Origin: an uncultured Cyclobacteriaceae bacterium
GTDB lineage: Bacteria > Bacteroidota > Bacteroidia > Cytophagales > Cyclobacteriaceae
DNA: 64,000 nt
NCBI GenBank assembly: GCA_937146645.1
Contig: CAKZRQ010000012.1
Location: 62,001-126,000 of the forward strand
Direction of reading: 5' to 3'
In this document: positions 54,213-63,948 of the stretch, piece by piece
Position numbering within the stretch: position 1 is the stretch's first letter
How the letters are laid out: the number at the start of each line of letters is the position of its first letter
Notes under the pieces: generated by a model
What the model was told of the DNA's origin: nothing
The model's database searches: none
What the model saw: only the letters and a program-made list of their open reading frames with translations
Position numbers and translations under genes: made by a program

Positions 54213-54321
54213 TGGTATAAAAAATAGGTATACGTCTCATTTAAATATACTATTATTATTCAATTTTCGGAGAATTGGAATTGTACCAAGCCTGCCAACA
54301 GAATTTTGTATTATTGATTAG

Positions 54322-54699
54322 ATGAAATCAAAAAGCTTTCTCACCTACTATTTTGGCCTATGGATTATCCTTTTTGGCCTTTTCGCTTACTGGCAGTTTA
54401 ACGATCCTGACCCTGAGATTTGGGTAAGTTTATATGGAGTGGCGATGATATTTTGCTATCTAGGGATTCGGAAAATTTACCCAAAAATACCCCTGACACT
54501 CTTGACTCTACTTTGCTTAATTGGAGCAGTTTATTTTTACCCTGGTGAGATCGGTAGCTGGATTAGTCAAGAAGTGGAGCAAAAGGATTTGTCAATGAAA
54601 ACCCCTCAAATGGAAGAAGCACGAGAGACTTTTGGTCTGCTGATTATAGCAATAGTATTAAGTCCTGCACTTTATCATTCCTGGAAAACGAAAAAATAA
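54322..54699 (+). CDS. TMEM220-like small membrane protein
   Basis: 125 residues with four predicted helices. It carries the marker QFNDPDPEIWVSLYG (about 26-40) of the TMEM220 family, followed by hydrophobic helices (MIFCYLGI, LTLLTLLCLIGAVYFY) and EEARETFGLLIIAIVLSP. Function of the family in bacteria is unknown. It lies 4 nt before the NIPSNAP gene and probably shares its transcript. Confidence 0.85.
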   Translation: MKSKSFLTYYFGLWIILFGLFAYWQFNDPDPEIWVSLYGVAMIFCYLGIRKIYPKIPLTLLTLLCLIGAVYFYPGEIGSWISQEVEQKDLSMKTPQMEEARETFGLLIIAIVLSPALYHSWKTKK

Positions 54700-54703
54700 T
54701 TCG

Positions 54704-55465
54704 ATGAAAAGAACTCTATCTACATTTATCATTGTCCTGATTTCAATTTTTGCCTTGAGTCCTGTAATGGCTCAAAGTGCTCAGGGTTTCGAATCCAAGT
54801 ATTTCGAAATTCGAAAGTATTATGCACATGATGGAAAATTGGACGATCTAATCGCTCGATTCGAGAATCACACATTCTCCATTTTTGAGCGTTTAGGTAT
54901 GGAAAATATCGCCTACTTCCTCCCAGTGGAAAATGACGACAATACCCTCACTTACATTTTGGGCTACGCTGATAAGGAATCCAGAAATAGACTTTGGGAG
55001 CAGTTTGTGAATGACCCTGAGTGGAGGGAAGTGTACCAAAAGTCCACGGAGAATGGAGCTTTGGTCAAGAAAGTGGAAGAGACTTTTATGGTTTTGGCAC
55101 CCGGCCTGAATGAACTCCCAAAACCATTGCCCAGCAACGTGATTCAATTAAGAACTTATCACTGTTATGATGGCAAATTGTTCAATCTTCAAAGAAGGTT
55201 TAAAGACCATACCCAGGAACTTTTTGAAAGACAGGGTTTTCGAAACTATCTATACTGGGTGACTGATGAGGAAGATGGAAGTCAGGCAAAGCTCATTTAC
55301 CTTCTTGGGCATCGTGATCAATTGGCATTTGATAAAGCCTTTCAGGATTTCTTAAAAGATCCGGATTGGATAAAGGCTAAGGAGGCATCAGAGGCAAATG
55401 GAAAAATAGTTGAGCGGGTTGATGCTGAAATGCTTAAGACTTTACCATTTTCGCCGCTCAAATAA
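54704..55465 (+). CDS. secreted NIPSNAP family protein (two domains)
   Basis: 253 residues with a signal peptide (ends MAQ, residue 24). Two NIPSNAP repeats: FEIRKYYAHDGKLDDLIARFENHT (about 30-55 and following strand FERLGMENIAYFLPV) and a second LRTYHCYDGKLFNLQRRFKDHT (about 145-166). These domains are dimeric ferredoxin-like folds whose ligands are unknown. The signal peptide places this one outside the cytoplasm. It is 4 nt after the TMEM220-like gene and ends at a terminator (55486-55522). Confidence 0.9.
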   Translation: MKRTLSTFIIVLISIFALSPVMAQSAQGFESKYFEIRKYYAHDGKLDDLIARFENHTFSIFERLGMENIAYFLPVENDDNTLTYILGYADKESRNRLWEQFVNDPEWREVYQKSTENGALVKKVEETFMVLAPGLNELPKPLPSNVIQLRTYHCYDGKLFNLQRRFKDHTQELFERQGFRNYLYWVTDEEDGSQAKLIYLLGHRDQLAFDKAFQDFLKDPDWIKAKEASEANGKIVERVDAEMLKTLPFSPLK

Positions 55466-55485
55466 GAGTGTAGATGGAGGTAAAT

Positions 55486-55522
55486 AAAAAATGCCAATAC
55501 AGAACGGATTGGCATTTTTTTT
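55486..55522. terminator. bidirectional hairpin terminator
   Basis: AAAAAATGCCAAT (55486-55498) pairs with ATTGGCATTTTTT (55508-55520) around 9 nt. T runs on both strands serve the converging NIPSNAP gene and the large minus-strand lipoprotein gene. Confidence 0.85.
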
Positions 55523-55538
55523 ATAAAAGCTGTTGCAA

Positions 55539-58500
55539 TTATTTAGAGTTGAATATGGCTCCAGCAACAACGAAGGTTCCTAAAGTCCCTCCATTTTTAG
55601 CTCGGCTTGTTACATAAATCTTATGCATACCGGATGTTGCTTCGGTAATTGGAATCATAACTGCACTAGCATAGGGTGGTGCAGGTCCAACCGGTCCTTG
55701 AGTGAATGTTCCTTCGCCTATCTTGGTACCATCAGCACTATCCAATCTTAATTCAAAAATCACCTCTTCCTCCAAAGGAGCCATTGACGCCGTTGGAAGC
55801 ATAACCGCTGCAATGTCTGTCAAATCAACAGTCCCTACAGAAAAGGATGCTGGCTCTTTTGGTACTACGAGCAGATTCTGACCATTAAATGCTATTGCTG
55901 AATACCCTCCTTCTAGATCGCTGGCGGTACCCAGATCAATGAAATTGTTTCTCAAGGTTACGCTTTTCGAACCGGAAAGAGGTTTAATCCCTTCACCTCC
56001 AGCATCTGTAAAGGAGGCTGTCATGACCATTACTCCTGTAGGAGTGGCGGCCTTTCCTTGAGTAGGGTCCACCGATCCAGACTGTGGTAGACTAGGTTCT
56101 GCAGCTGATCCATCAAGAGAGAAAATATAGCTCACCAAAGCTCGTACTTCAGCTTCTTTCAAATTTGGATTGGCAGGCATCGCTACTTCACCCCAAACAC
56201 CGCTACCACCATTCATAATTTTGGAAGCAATATATTCACGATCTGACTCTGAGTATTTTGCAGCTACCTCTGTGTAGGCTGGGCCAATGGATGCCTCCGC
56301 TTCTTTATGGCAAGTTTTACAAGTCAAGGACTGAACCAATGACTTCCCTACCATCGCATCGGAGACTATTTTATGTCCCATGTCAGCTTCTGCCTGATCA
56401 ATACCCTCCATATAATCAGCCGAAACGTAAAGGGTACTCATATCCAATTCTCCTTCAGTATCGGCATCTGTGACATTCACTGAATACTTCACTTGCTTTC
56501 CGGGGAAGTAGAAAGTTTGATTACCCTCTATTTCTATGTCCACTACCGGAGCATCATTTCCTGCATAAACTAAGGCTGTCATACTACCACTCTCCAGACC
56601 TCCTGGATCCTGACTTTTCACGGAAACTTGATACTCACCTATTTCATCGAAGGTGTAATTAAGCGTTGGACCATCGGTAGTTTGAGTTTCTCCATTACCC
56701 AAATCCCAAACATAGGATAGAGCATCATCTTCCGGATCCGCTCCATCGGCCGTAAAGTTTACTGTCAATGGTGCTTTCCCAGAGGCTTTATCTGCCGAAA
56801 CACCGGCGATGGTTGGAGCTCTGTTTCCTCCATTGAAATCAATTCTAGAAAGTCCAGAGTCCTCATTCTTCGAAAACCATCCATTTCCATATTCTAGAAT
56901 GTACATTTTTCCGTCAGGCCCCATTTCCATGTCTATGAGAGCGTTGAATTTCGTATTTTCCATGAAGGGTTCCATCTTAGAGAAGTCACCATTCTCATCC
57001 ATGGTCACCGCTTTCACCCAACCTCTAATCCAGTCGTAGATGAAAAGTTTTCCTTCGTAATAATCAGGAATCTTTCCTTCACCGGAATACAAATCAGGAT
57101 AATAAACTGGTCCAGCCATGGCATTTCTACCCCCAGATCCCACAGCTGGGAATTCTGGCGAGTCTGCATAAGGATACCAGATAAACGCTGGCTGAGCAGG
57201 AGGTAATTCCTTAATTCCTGTGTTGTTTGGTGAATTATTTACTGGCTTCATCGGGTCGAAAGCTCCTATGGATTTTCCATTTACAAAATCGAATTCATAG
57301 TAAGGATAATTGTCTCCGACAAAGTATGGCCATCCAAAGTTTCCTGCCTGACGAGCCTGATTCACCTCATCATAGCCTCTTGGACCTCGTGAATCCAGGC
57401 TGTCTATTCTTGCGTCAGGTCCTACTTCTCCCCAATACAACCAACCCTTCTTCTGGTCTACAGATATTCGGTAAGGATTTCTATTTCCCTGAACAAAGAT
57501 CTCAGGTCTCGTACCATCGATATCACCTGCATAAAGATTTCCTTCGGGAATGGAGTAGCTTCCATCCTCATTGACTTTGATTCTCAATATCTTTCCTCTT
57601 AAGTCATTAGCGTTTCCTGAGGATCTTCTCGCGTCCCATTGCTCTCTTCCTGATCTTTGATCAAGAGGAGCATAGCCATTTAGGATGTACTCTGAATCAT
57701 TTTGGTTAAATGGAGTGGAATTGTCGCCAGTGGAAAGGAATAGGTTCCCTTCAGCATCAAATGCAATGGATCCACCGGTGTGACAACAAATATTTCGATC
57801 TGAAGCCACGTCGAGAATAACCGTCTCAGAGTCCATATCCCAGTTCCCATCCTTGTAGGTAAATCTGGAAAGTCGGTTCACCCACTCATCTCCAGAAGGA
57901 GCATAGTAAACAAAGACGTGTCCATTGCTTTCGAAATTTGGGTCTTTTTGAATTCCCATAAGACCTTCTTCCGCGTTCACTCCAGCTACATCAGTTTTCC
58001 AATAAACGTCGAGTTTACCTATCTCAGAAAGCTCACCGCTTTCATTATTGTACCGTAAAATTTCACCTCTTCTTTGAACTACCAGGATATCCAGATTTGG
58101 TAAGATGGTCATCTCAGTAGGCTCAGTGAATTCACCCATGGTAAGCATGGTTTTGGCAAAACGATTCTCTTCAGGAACTCTCTTCGTTCGAGCCGCTGAA
58201 TAGTTCAATTCAAGATTATCGCCAATGGCATATTGAATACCGGCAAGAATATGTTTTAGAAATAATTCTTCCTCAAAAGATTCATTGGTATGACCACCCC
58301 CTGTATAAAAAGCACGTCCTCCGTCAAATTCATGGTACCAGGCTATCGGATGCTCGCCCATATCTAAACCACCCTTGTAAGAATCTTCGTCAAGGGTTAA
58401 GAGTACATTGATTCCTCCAAATATTTTCTTGTAGCTATACCATTCATCCGTTCTTTCCCATTTAGCAGGAAGGAAAGAAGTAGTGGGATGGGTGGCGTCT

Positions 58501-58976
58501 TCAACATTCACTACCCCCGGCTGAACATTTGGATGTGGGTCATTGATCCCTGGGTGGTCTGCGAAATAACCGCCAACCAACTTATTAAACCAACCCCATT
58601 CGTATTCGGTGTCTGCGGCAGCGTGAATGCCTACAAATCCTCCTCCAGATTGGATATATCTTTCAAAATCAGCTTCCTGATAATGATCAAGGATATTGGA
58701 CGTGGTGCTTAGGAAAATTACCGCAGAATACTGGGAAAGGTTTTCCTCATTAATTAACTCTGCATTCTCTGTGGTATCCACATCGAATCCATTTTCAGCT
58801 CCTAGTTTCTGAATAGCCGCAATTCCAGAAGGGATGGATTGATGTCTGTATCCTTCCGTTTTGCTGAAAATTAGAACTTTTGGATCTCCCTCTCGCTTCT
58901 TTGAGCAGCTTGCCAAGCCGAAGCTCACAAGGAGGGCAAGAATAAATAGGTTTCTTAGGTTTTTGGGGAATCGCAT
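55539..58976 (-). CDS. ThuA / sugar dehydrogenase / PKD / cytochrome c multidomain lipoprotein
   Basis: I use the Met at 58976 (MRFPKNLRN), which starts a lipoprotein signal ending LASC; a Met at 59015 adds 13 residues. About 1145 residues. Domain order: ThuA-like glutamine-amidotransferase fold (about 33-255; SGGGFVGIHAAADTEYEW), a PQQ-type glucose/sorbosone dehydrogenase propeller (about 270-690; GLMGIQKDPNF, FSTGDNSTPFN), a PKD domain (about 725-805), a cytochrome c domain with CKTCH (Cys886, Cys889, His890) and axial Met933, and a C-terminal carbohydrate-binding-like region (about 975-1145). This is a membrane-attached electron-linked sugar dehydrogenase found widely in marine Bacteroidota. 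It is downstream of galK on the same strand. Confidence 0.9.
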   Translation of the reverse strand: MRFPKNLRNLFILALLVSFGLASCSKKREGDPKVLIFSKTEGYRHQSIPSGIAAIQKLGAENGFDVDTTENAELINEENLSQYSAVIFLSTTSNILDHYQEADFERYIQSGGGFVGIHAAADTEYEWGWFNKLVGGYFADHPGINDPHPNVQPGVVNVEDATHPTTSFLPAKWERTDEWYSYKKIFGGINVLLTLDEDSYKGGLDMGEHPIAWYHEFDGGRAFYTGGGHTNESFEEELFLKHILAGIQYAIGDNLELNYSAARTKRVPEENRFAKTMLTMGEFTEPTEMTILPNLDILVVQRRGEILRYNNESGELSEIGKLDVYWKTDVAGVNAEEGLMGIQKDPNFESNGHVFVYYAPSGDEWVNRLSRFTYKDGNWDMDSETVILDVASDRNICCHTGGSIAFDAEGNLFLSTGDNSTPFNQNDSEYILNGYAPLDQRSGREQWDARRSSGNANDLRGKILRIKVNEDGSYSIPEGNLYAGDIDGTRPEIFVQGNRNPYRISVDQKKGWLYWGEVGPDARIDSLDSRGPRGYDEVNQARQAGNFGWPYFVGDNYPYYEFDFVNGKSIGAFDPMKPVNNSPNNTGIKELPPAQPAFIWYPYADSPEFPAVGSGGRNAMAGPVYYPDLYSGEGKIPDYYEGKLFIYDWIRGWVKAVTMDENGDFSKMEPFMENTKFNALIDMEMGPDGKMYILEYGNGWFSKNEDSGLSRIDFNGGNRAPTIAGVSADKASGKAPLTVNFTADGADPEDDALSYVWDLGNGETQTTDGPTLNYTFDEIGEYQVSVKSQDPGGLESGSMTALVYAGNDAPVVDIEIEGNQTFYFPGKQVKYSVNVTDADTEGELDMSTLYVSADYMEGIDQAEADMGHKIVSDAMVGKSLVQSLTCKTCHKEAEASIGPAYTEVAAKYSESDREYIASKIMNGGSGVWGEVAMPANPNLKEAEVRALVSYIFSLDGSAAEPSLPQSGSVDPTQGKAATPTGVMVMTASFTDAGGEGIKPLSGSKSVTLRNNFIDLGTASDLEGGYSAIAFNGQNLLVVPKEPASFSVGTVDLTDIAAVMLPTASMAPLEEEVIFELRLDSADGTKIGEGTFTQGPVGPAPPYASAVMIPITEATSGMHKIYVTSRAKNGGTLGTFVVAGAIFNSK

Positions 58977-59090
58977 AATACTTAGTTTGTGGAAAAATAA
59001 GCAAAATATCACCAAAAAAGGCCTATCTATCTGAATGGTGGACTGAAATCGGGATGAATAGCTAAAAAGTGTAAATACCTGTTAGCTAAA

Positions 59091-60242
59091 TTAATCTAAG
59101 GCCTTGGCACCCTCGCTGAGCTCAACCGGAATAAACTCTGGGACGATACCAAATTCATCCTTGTAGGAGGCTCGAATTTCCTTTTCAAAAGCGATGGTTT
59201 CTGAGGATTTCACGAGGTTAATCGTACATCCGCCAAAACCACCTCCCATCATTCTGGAACCTAGAACAAACTCCATTTCCTGAGCCTTAGAAGCCAAAAA
59301 GTCTAGCTCATCACAACTCACCTCGTAATCTTCGCTCAAGCTTTTATGACTTTGGTTAAGTAAGTCTCCGAAGTATCCAAGGTTTCCTTTGCCAAGGGCA
59401 TGGGCAGCCTGTATCACTCTGGCGTTTTCGGAAATAACATGCTTGGCTTTTGGATACAAATCAGGGTGAAGGATGGATTCAATTTCTGGAAGTAATTCTG
59501 GATCGAGGTCGCGCAGGGTATTTATCTGGGGAAATGAAGTTTTTAAAACATCTACACTTTCTTCACAGGATGCTCTTCGGTCATTATAGGCACTTTCGGC
59601 CAAAGTGTGTTTGACCTTGCTATTGACCAGAATGATTTGATAATCCTCCAATTCGATTGGAATTACATCATGGTTGATATCTCTACAATCCAAAAGGATG
59701 GCTGATTTAGACTCCCCAAAAATTGAAGCATAGGGATCCATAATTCCACAATTCAATCCGGCGAATAGCTGCTCCGACTTTTGTGCATATCGAGCCAGGG
59801 TCTTTTTATCTGGAACCAGATCATTAACTGAAGCAATTGCTAATCCAGAGGCGACCGAAAGCGCTGCGGAAGAAGATAGCCCAGCCCCAACTGGGATGTT
59901 TCCACCAATAGCCATATCAAATCCTCTTAGCTTTGCCCCGGCCTGCATTAACTGGCTGCACATGCCCATGACATAGGTAGCCCAATGACCAACTTTAGGA
60001 GAAAATGAATTTAGATCGAAGGCAAACTCTTCCTGAAAGTCCACAGAATGGAGTCTAACTTGACTAGAATCGTTTGGAGCGATAGCTATATATATTCCGT
60101 GCGGAATAGCAGCAGGCAGCACCAATCCTTCCTGATAATCGGTGTGTTCTCCTATAAGATTTATCCTGCCGGGTGCAAAGAAAAGATCTGGTTCTTGATC
60201 GAAAAGCTTATAAAATTCAGTCTTGAGGAGCGTGCGCATCAT
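59091..60242 (-). CDS. galK: galactokinase
   Basis: 383 residues. GHMP kinase with the galactokinase signature GRINLIGEHTDY (25-36) and the ATP-binding GAGLSSSAALSVA (about 117-129), plus a C-terminal GGGFGGCTINLV. Phosphorylates D-galactose with ATP to galactose-1-phosphate, the first Leloir step. Its start codon overlaps the LacI stop by 4 nt, so regulator and enzyme are co-translated. galT and galE are not in the window. Confidence 0.95.
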   Translation of the reverse strand: MMRTLLKTEFYKLFDQEPDLFFAPGRINLIGEHTDYQEGLVLPAAIPHGIYIAIAPNDSSQVRLHSVDFQEEFAFDLNSFSPKVGHWATYVMGMCSQLMQAGAKLRGFDMAIGGNIPVGAGLSSSAALSVASGLAIASVNDLVPDKKTLARYAQKSEQLFAGLNCGIMDPYASIFGESKSAILLDCRDINHDVIPIELEDYQIILVNSKVKHTLAESAYNDRRASCEESVDVLKTSFPQINTLRDLDPELLPEIESILHPDLYPKAKHVISENARVIQAAHALGKGNLGYFGDLLNQSHKSLSEDYEVSCDELDFLASKAQEMEFVLGSRMMGGGFGGCTINLVKSSETIAFEKEIRASYKDEFGIVPEFIPVELSEGAKALD

Positions 60243-61264
60243 TGGCTGATGCGGGTAGATTTTCGAGGAACAAGAGTGGTTTCCAGGACTATCGAGATAG
60301 GCTCGTCGCTTGTGATTCCTTCCAGCTGATCCAGGAGATGATTTACCGATAATTTTCCCATTTCATAGCCAGGTTGGGAAACCGTAGTCAGTGGAGGCTC
60401 CACCACTGCAGAGGTTGGATTATTGGTGAACCCGGCTAGAGCCATATCCTCTGGAACCTTAATCCCTTTGCTTTTCCAATGAGTCAAAACATCTACGGCC
60501 ACCGGATCGATCATACAGAATACACCGTCAGGTTTATCCTTCATATCAATAATCTCCTGGGCTACTTTGAAATTCTGCTCATGGGTTAAATCTGTGACTT
60601 TAATTAACTCTGGATCAGGTTTAATTCCGAATTCTTCCAAGGCTTGAATGTATCCTTCCTTTCTTTTTTTGGAAATGTATAAATCCTCAGGCCCTGATAC
60701 GTACATCACTCTGCGGCATCCTGTTTCCAGCATGTGCTTCGTGATTTGGTAGGCACCACCTTGATCATTAAAAGTTACTTTGGTCACAGGCATCACTTCG
60801 TAAACTCTATCGAAGAGCACAAAAGGGATTTCTCTTTGGTACAGATCGTCTAAATGCTCATAGTGATTAGTTTCCCGGCTGAGAGAAATGAGTAGGGCAT
60901 CTACCTGAGAGGCAACCAGAGTTTTAATATTAGACATCTCCAGTTCAATAGATTCATTAGACTGGCAAATCATAATGTTATAGCCACGCTGGTTTGCACC
61001 ATCCTGGATTCCACTTATGCAGGAAGCAAAGAAATGGGAAGTGATTTCCGGAACTATTACACCAAGAGTCTTGGTCTTGCTGATCCTAAGGCTTTGCGCT
61101 AGCAGATTAGGTTGATAGTTCATCTCCTTAGCCATCTCCACGATGCGCTTTTTGGTCTCCTCATGGAGCTCAGGTGAATCCTTTAGTGCCCGGGATACAG
61201 TAGATACAGAAACGCCAAGTTTTTTGGCGATCTCCTTCATGGTAACCTGATGTCCTTTCTTCAT
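60239..61264 (-). CDS. LacI-family regulator
   Basis: 341 residues. N-terminal HTH (about 7-60; TMKEIAKKLGVSVSTVSRALKDS), hinge region LLAQSLRISKTKTLGVIVPE, and a periplasmic-binding-type effector domain (about 65-340). It overlaps galK by 4 nt at its 3' end, so it probably controls galK in response to galactose or a related sugar. It lies 56 nt downstream of the M28 peptidase gene. Confidence 0.92.
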   Translation of the reverse strand: MKKGHQVTMKEIAKKLGVSVSTVSRALKDSPELHEETKKRIVEMAKEMNYQPNLLAQSLRISKTKTLGVIVPEITSHFFASCISGIQDGANQRGYNIMICQSNESIELEMSNIKTLVASQVDALLISLSRETNHYEHLDDLYQREIPFVLFDRVYEVMPVTKVTFNDQGGAYQITKHMLETGCRRVMYVSGPEDLYISKKRKEGYIQALEEFGIKPDPELIKVTDLTHEQNFKVAQEIIDMKDKPDGVFCMIDPVAVDVLTHWKSKGIKVPEDMALAGFTNNPTSAVVEPPLTTVSQPGYEMGKLSVNHLLDQLEGITSDEPISIVLETTLVPRKSTRISQ

Positions 61265-61320
61265 CTATCTAGTCTTTAGCTCAAAGTCAGAACTTTAATA
61301 TTACGGAAAAATGCTAAAAA

Positions 61321-62298
61321 CTACTCCTGAAAGACTGTATATAAAACGGTTTCTCCAACCGCCTGAAGTGGCCGCTTTGAGATGATTTCCATGTTATCAG
61401 AATGCGTATGGTGGTAAGAGCCAAAGCCAAAATCGGGTGAAAACTCGATAATATTCACCATGGGAATATTTCCCCAGTCATTCACAAAGAAATGGTCATC
61501 AATGATTTCAGGAGAATCTTTTGGCATGAAGAAATCTCCATGACCGATTCTTGCTGCGTTGTCCCAGACCTTCTTCAGAATTCCTGATGCATATTGTCTG
61601 GAAAAGCCTTCACGGTAAAACCTGGCACCCTGAGCTCCCACAAGATCCACCAGAATCCCATAGTAGGCTGAGTAATTTGGAACATGTTTATTTCGTGCCC
61701 AATGCTGAGAGCCAAGACACCACCACACTTGCTGATTATTTCTAATGCTTGTGAATTCGGGTTCTCCATCGTCCTCTCCATCGAAAAGGATGATATCGAT
61801 GCCCACATCTGGCTTAAGATCCCCGGTTCCAATTACACGAGCTACTTCCACCAAAACTCCGACTCCAGAACCTCCGTCATTTGCGCCGTCGATGGGCTCA
61901 TCCAAACGTTCAGAATCTTTATCAGCGATTCTCCGGGTATCCCAGTGGGCTGCCAGTAGGATTCTCTTAGTAGCGTCAGGATTATACGAAGCGATGATAT
62001 TATTCAATTCCCAAGTCAGACCATCATAGGTTGGAGATTCAAAATCTTGCGTCTGAACTGAAAATCCATAGCTCTCAAATTTTTCGATCAACCAATTTTT
62101 TGTGTCTCTGTGACCTTGGGTCATCGGGACCCTTGGTCCAAAATCTACCTGCTTTTGTATAAAAGCATAAGCCGAATCAGCATTGAACTGTGGATAGGGC
62201 TTTGCAGCTACTTCTTCAACTTTTGCCGCTTCCTTTTTGGGCTCAGAACAAGCAAAAGCCAGAAGTACGAGAAATACTAGGGATAACTTACTCTTCAT
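61321..62298 (-). CDS. M28-family peptidase / glutaminyl cyclase-like lipoprotein
   Basis: I use the Met at 62298 (MKSKLSLVF), which starts the lipoprotein signal ending LAFAC; a Met at 62310 adds four residues. About 325 residues. Zinc-peptidase M28 core: [26 protein letters not shown] and a final HTHSDN, giving the metal-binding and catalytic residues. The family includes aminopeptidases and glutaminyl-peptide cyclotransferases; the DGANDGGSG region and overall length fit the latter group as well. It overlaps the cysS stop by 11 nt, so cysS and this gene are probably one transcript. Confidence 0.85.
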   Translation of the reverse strand: MKSKLSLVFLVLLAFACSEPKKEAAKVEEVAAKPYPQFNADSAYAFIQKQVDFGPRVPMTQGHRDTKNWLIEKFESYGFSVQTQDFESPTYDGLTWELNNIIASYNPDATKRILLAAHWDTRRIADKDSERLDEPIDGANDGGSGVGVLVEVARVIGTGDLKPDVGIDIILFDGEDDGEPEFTSIRNNQQVWWCLGSQHWARNKHVPNYSAYYGILVDLVGAQGARFYREGFSRQYASGILKKVWDNAARIGHGDFFMPKDSPEIIDDHFFVNDWGNIPMVNIIEFSPDFGFGSYHHTHSDNMEIISKRPLQAVGETVLYTVFQE

Positions 62299-63778
62299 AT
62301 GCCCAATCAACTTTTGTTTTCATGTCTTTTACTACGAATCCCATTGACTTGAGACTTGCTCTGATTTCATCCACTTTATCGTAATCTCTGGATTTTTTTG
62401 CTTCCTGATAAAGCTTCAAGAGAAGCTCCAGCATCTGATTTTGCACATCATTCTTTTCTTCCTGAAGGCCCAGAATTTCAACCACGAAAGTTGAAAATGT
62501 ATTGATCAATAAATCGAAATTCTCTTTGCCTAGCTCGGCACTTTTTAGCTGGCCAGTGAAGAGGGAATTGATCTTTTTCAGAAGATTAAATATATGTCCT
62601 ATGGCCTGAGCAGTATTGAAATCATCGTCCATCGCCCGATAGGCTGCTTCGATCGATCTTTTGATTTGATCTATCTGCTTCGTGTTTAACTCTTCTTCTC
62701 CTTCTTCATAGGTTAGCAGCTTCGCAATCCTAAGTCCGTTCATCATTTTCTTGAATCCCTTTTGAGCAGCCTGTAGAGCCTCATTTGAGAAATCAAGAGT
62801 AGATCGGTAGTGAGCTGTAAGAATGAAGAACCGAATGGTCATGGGACTATAAGGCTGTTCCAGTAAGTCATGCTTACCCTGGAAAAGCTCTTGAAGGGTA
62901 ATGAAATTCCCTAGGGATTTACCCATTTTCTGACCATTGATGGTGATCATGTTGTTATGCATCCAGTACTTCGCAGGATCCTCATGGTTGCAAGCATTGC
63001 CCTGGGCGATTTCACATTCATGGTGCGGGAACATGAGGTCCATTCCACCTCCGTGAATATCGAATTGCTTACCCAGATATTTTGTACTCATAGCAGTACA
63101 CTCCAGGTGCCAGCCCGGGAAGCCCATTCCCCATGGGGAATCCCACTTCATTAGATGTTCAGGCGCGGCATTTTTCCAAAGGGCAAAATCCACGGGGTTT
63201 CTCTTCTCACCCTGACCATCCAGATCCCGACTTCCACTCATGAGTTCATCCAAAACTCTTCCGGAAAGCTTACCATAAGCCGTCTTTTCATTGTATTTGG
63301 TGACATCAAAATAGACTGAGCCATTCACCTCGTATCCCAATCCTTCTTCCAGAATTTTCTCCACCAATTCAATCTGCTCTGGGATATGACCTGTAGCTCT
63401 AGGTTCAATGCTTGGTTTCCAGGTGTTCAGGGCTTCCATATCTCTATGGTAGCTATCAGTATACTGCTGCGCAACCTCCATAGGCTCCAGCTTCTCCAGC
63501 TTTGCCTTCTTGGCAATTTTATCTTCTCCTTCGTCAGCATCGCCCTGAAGGTGTCCCACATCAGTAATATTCCTTACATACCGCACTTTGTACCCCAAGT
63601 GAGTCAGATATCGATTCACCGTATCAAAAGTGATCGCAGGTCTGGCATGACCTAAATGAGCATCACCATAAACCGTTGGCCCACAAACATACATTCCCAC
63701 AAATGGGGCACTCAAGGGTTCAAAATCTTCCTTCTTCCGAGAAAGCGTGTTGTGTAATTTGAGTTGATTGGGTTTCAT
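62288..63778 (-). CDS. cysS: cysteinyl-tRNA synthetase
   Basis: 496 residues. Class I aminoacyl-tRNA synthetase specific for cysteine: HIGH-like motif HLGH (41-44), zinc ligand Cys32 in [19 protein letters not shown] and HHECEIAQ (zinc and active-site blocks) and the KMSKS-like KMGKS (about 281-285). The C-terminal DALR-type helical domain (about 380-496) completes the usual length. It charges tRNA-Cys and is essential. Its 3' end overlaps the M28 gene by 11 nt. Confidence 0.96.
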   Translation of the reverse strand: MKPNQLKLHNTLSRKKEDFEPLSAPFVGMYVCGPTVYGDAHLGHARPAITFDTVNRYLTHLGYKVRYVRNITDVGHLQGDADEGEDKIAKKAKLEKLEPMEVAQQYTDSYHRDMEALNTWKPSIEPRATGHIPEQIELVEKILEEGLGYEVNGSVYFDVTKYNEKTAYGKLSGRVLDELMSGSRDLDGQGEKRNPVDFALWKNAAPEHLMKWDSPWGMGFPGWHLECTAMSTKYLGKQFDIHGGGMDLMFPHHECEIAQGNACNHEDPAKYWMHNNMITINGQKMGKSLGNFITLQELFQGKHDLLEQPYSPMTIRFFILTAHYRSTLDFSNEALQAAQKGFKKMMNGLRIAKLLTYEEGEEELNTKQIDQIKRSIEAAYRAMDDDFNTAQAIGHIFNLLKKINSLFTGQLKSAELGKENFDLLINTFSTFVVEILGLQEEKNDVQNQMLELLLKLYQEAKKSRDYDKVDEIRASLKSMGFVVKDMKTKVDWAYEE

Positions 63779-63896
63779 TTTTTAAGGTGCTCCAGATGTT
63801 TACGAAGACTTGGTTTTAAAGGTGTTTGTATTTGCAAAATAGTTGATTCCTGTGGCTTAAAGAAAGGTATTGAGGTTCTCAACATAGTTTAACCAA

Positions 63897-63928
63897 AAAG
63901 ACCCCCTAATTTTCATCAGGAGGTCTTT
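63897..63928. terminator. hairpin likely terminating the gene at the right edge
   Basis: AAAGACCCCCT (63897-63907) pairs with AGGAGGTCTTT (63918-63928) with one mismatch. On the minus strand it is followed by TTTTTGG, so it fits a minus-strand terminator 21 nt beyond the stop at 63949. Confidence 0.7.
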
Positions 63929-63948
63929 AAGATTTTTAGCGATTTATA

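Noticed and set aside
62920..62940. KMGKS instead of KMSKS in cysteinyl-tRNA synthetase as a possible defect
   Set aside because: Gly at this position is compatible with the motif and the rest of the enzyme is complete.
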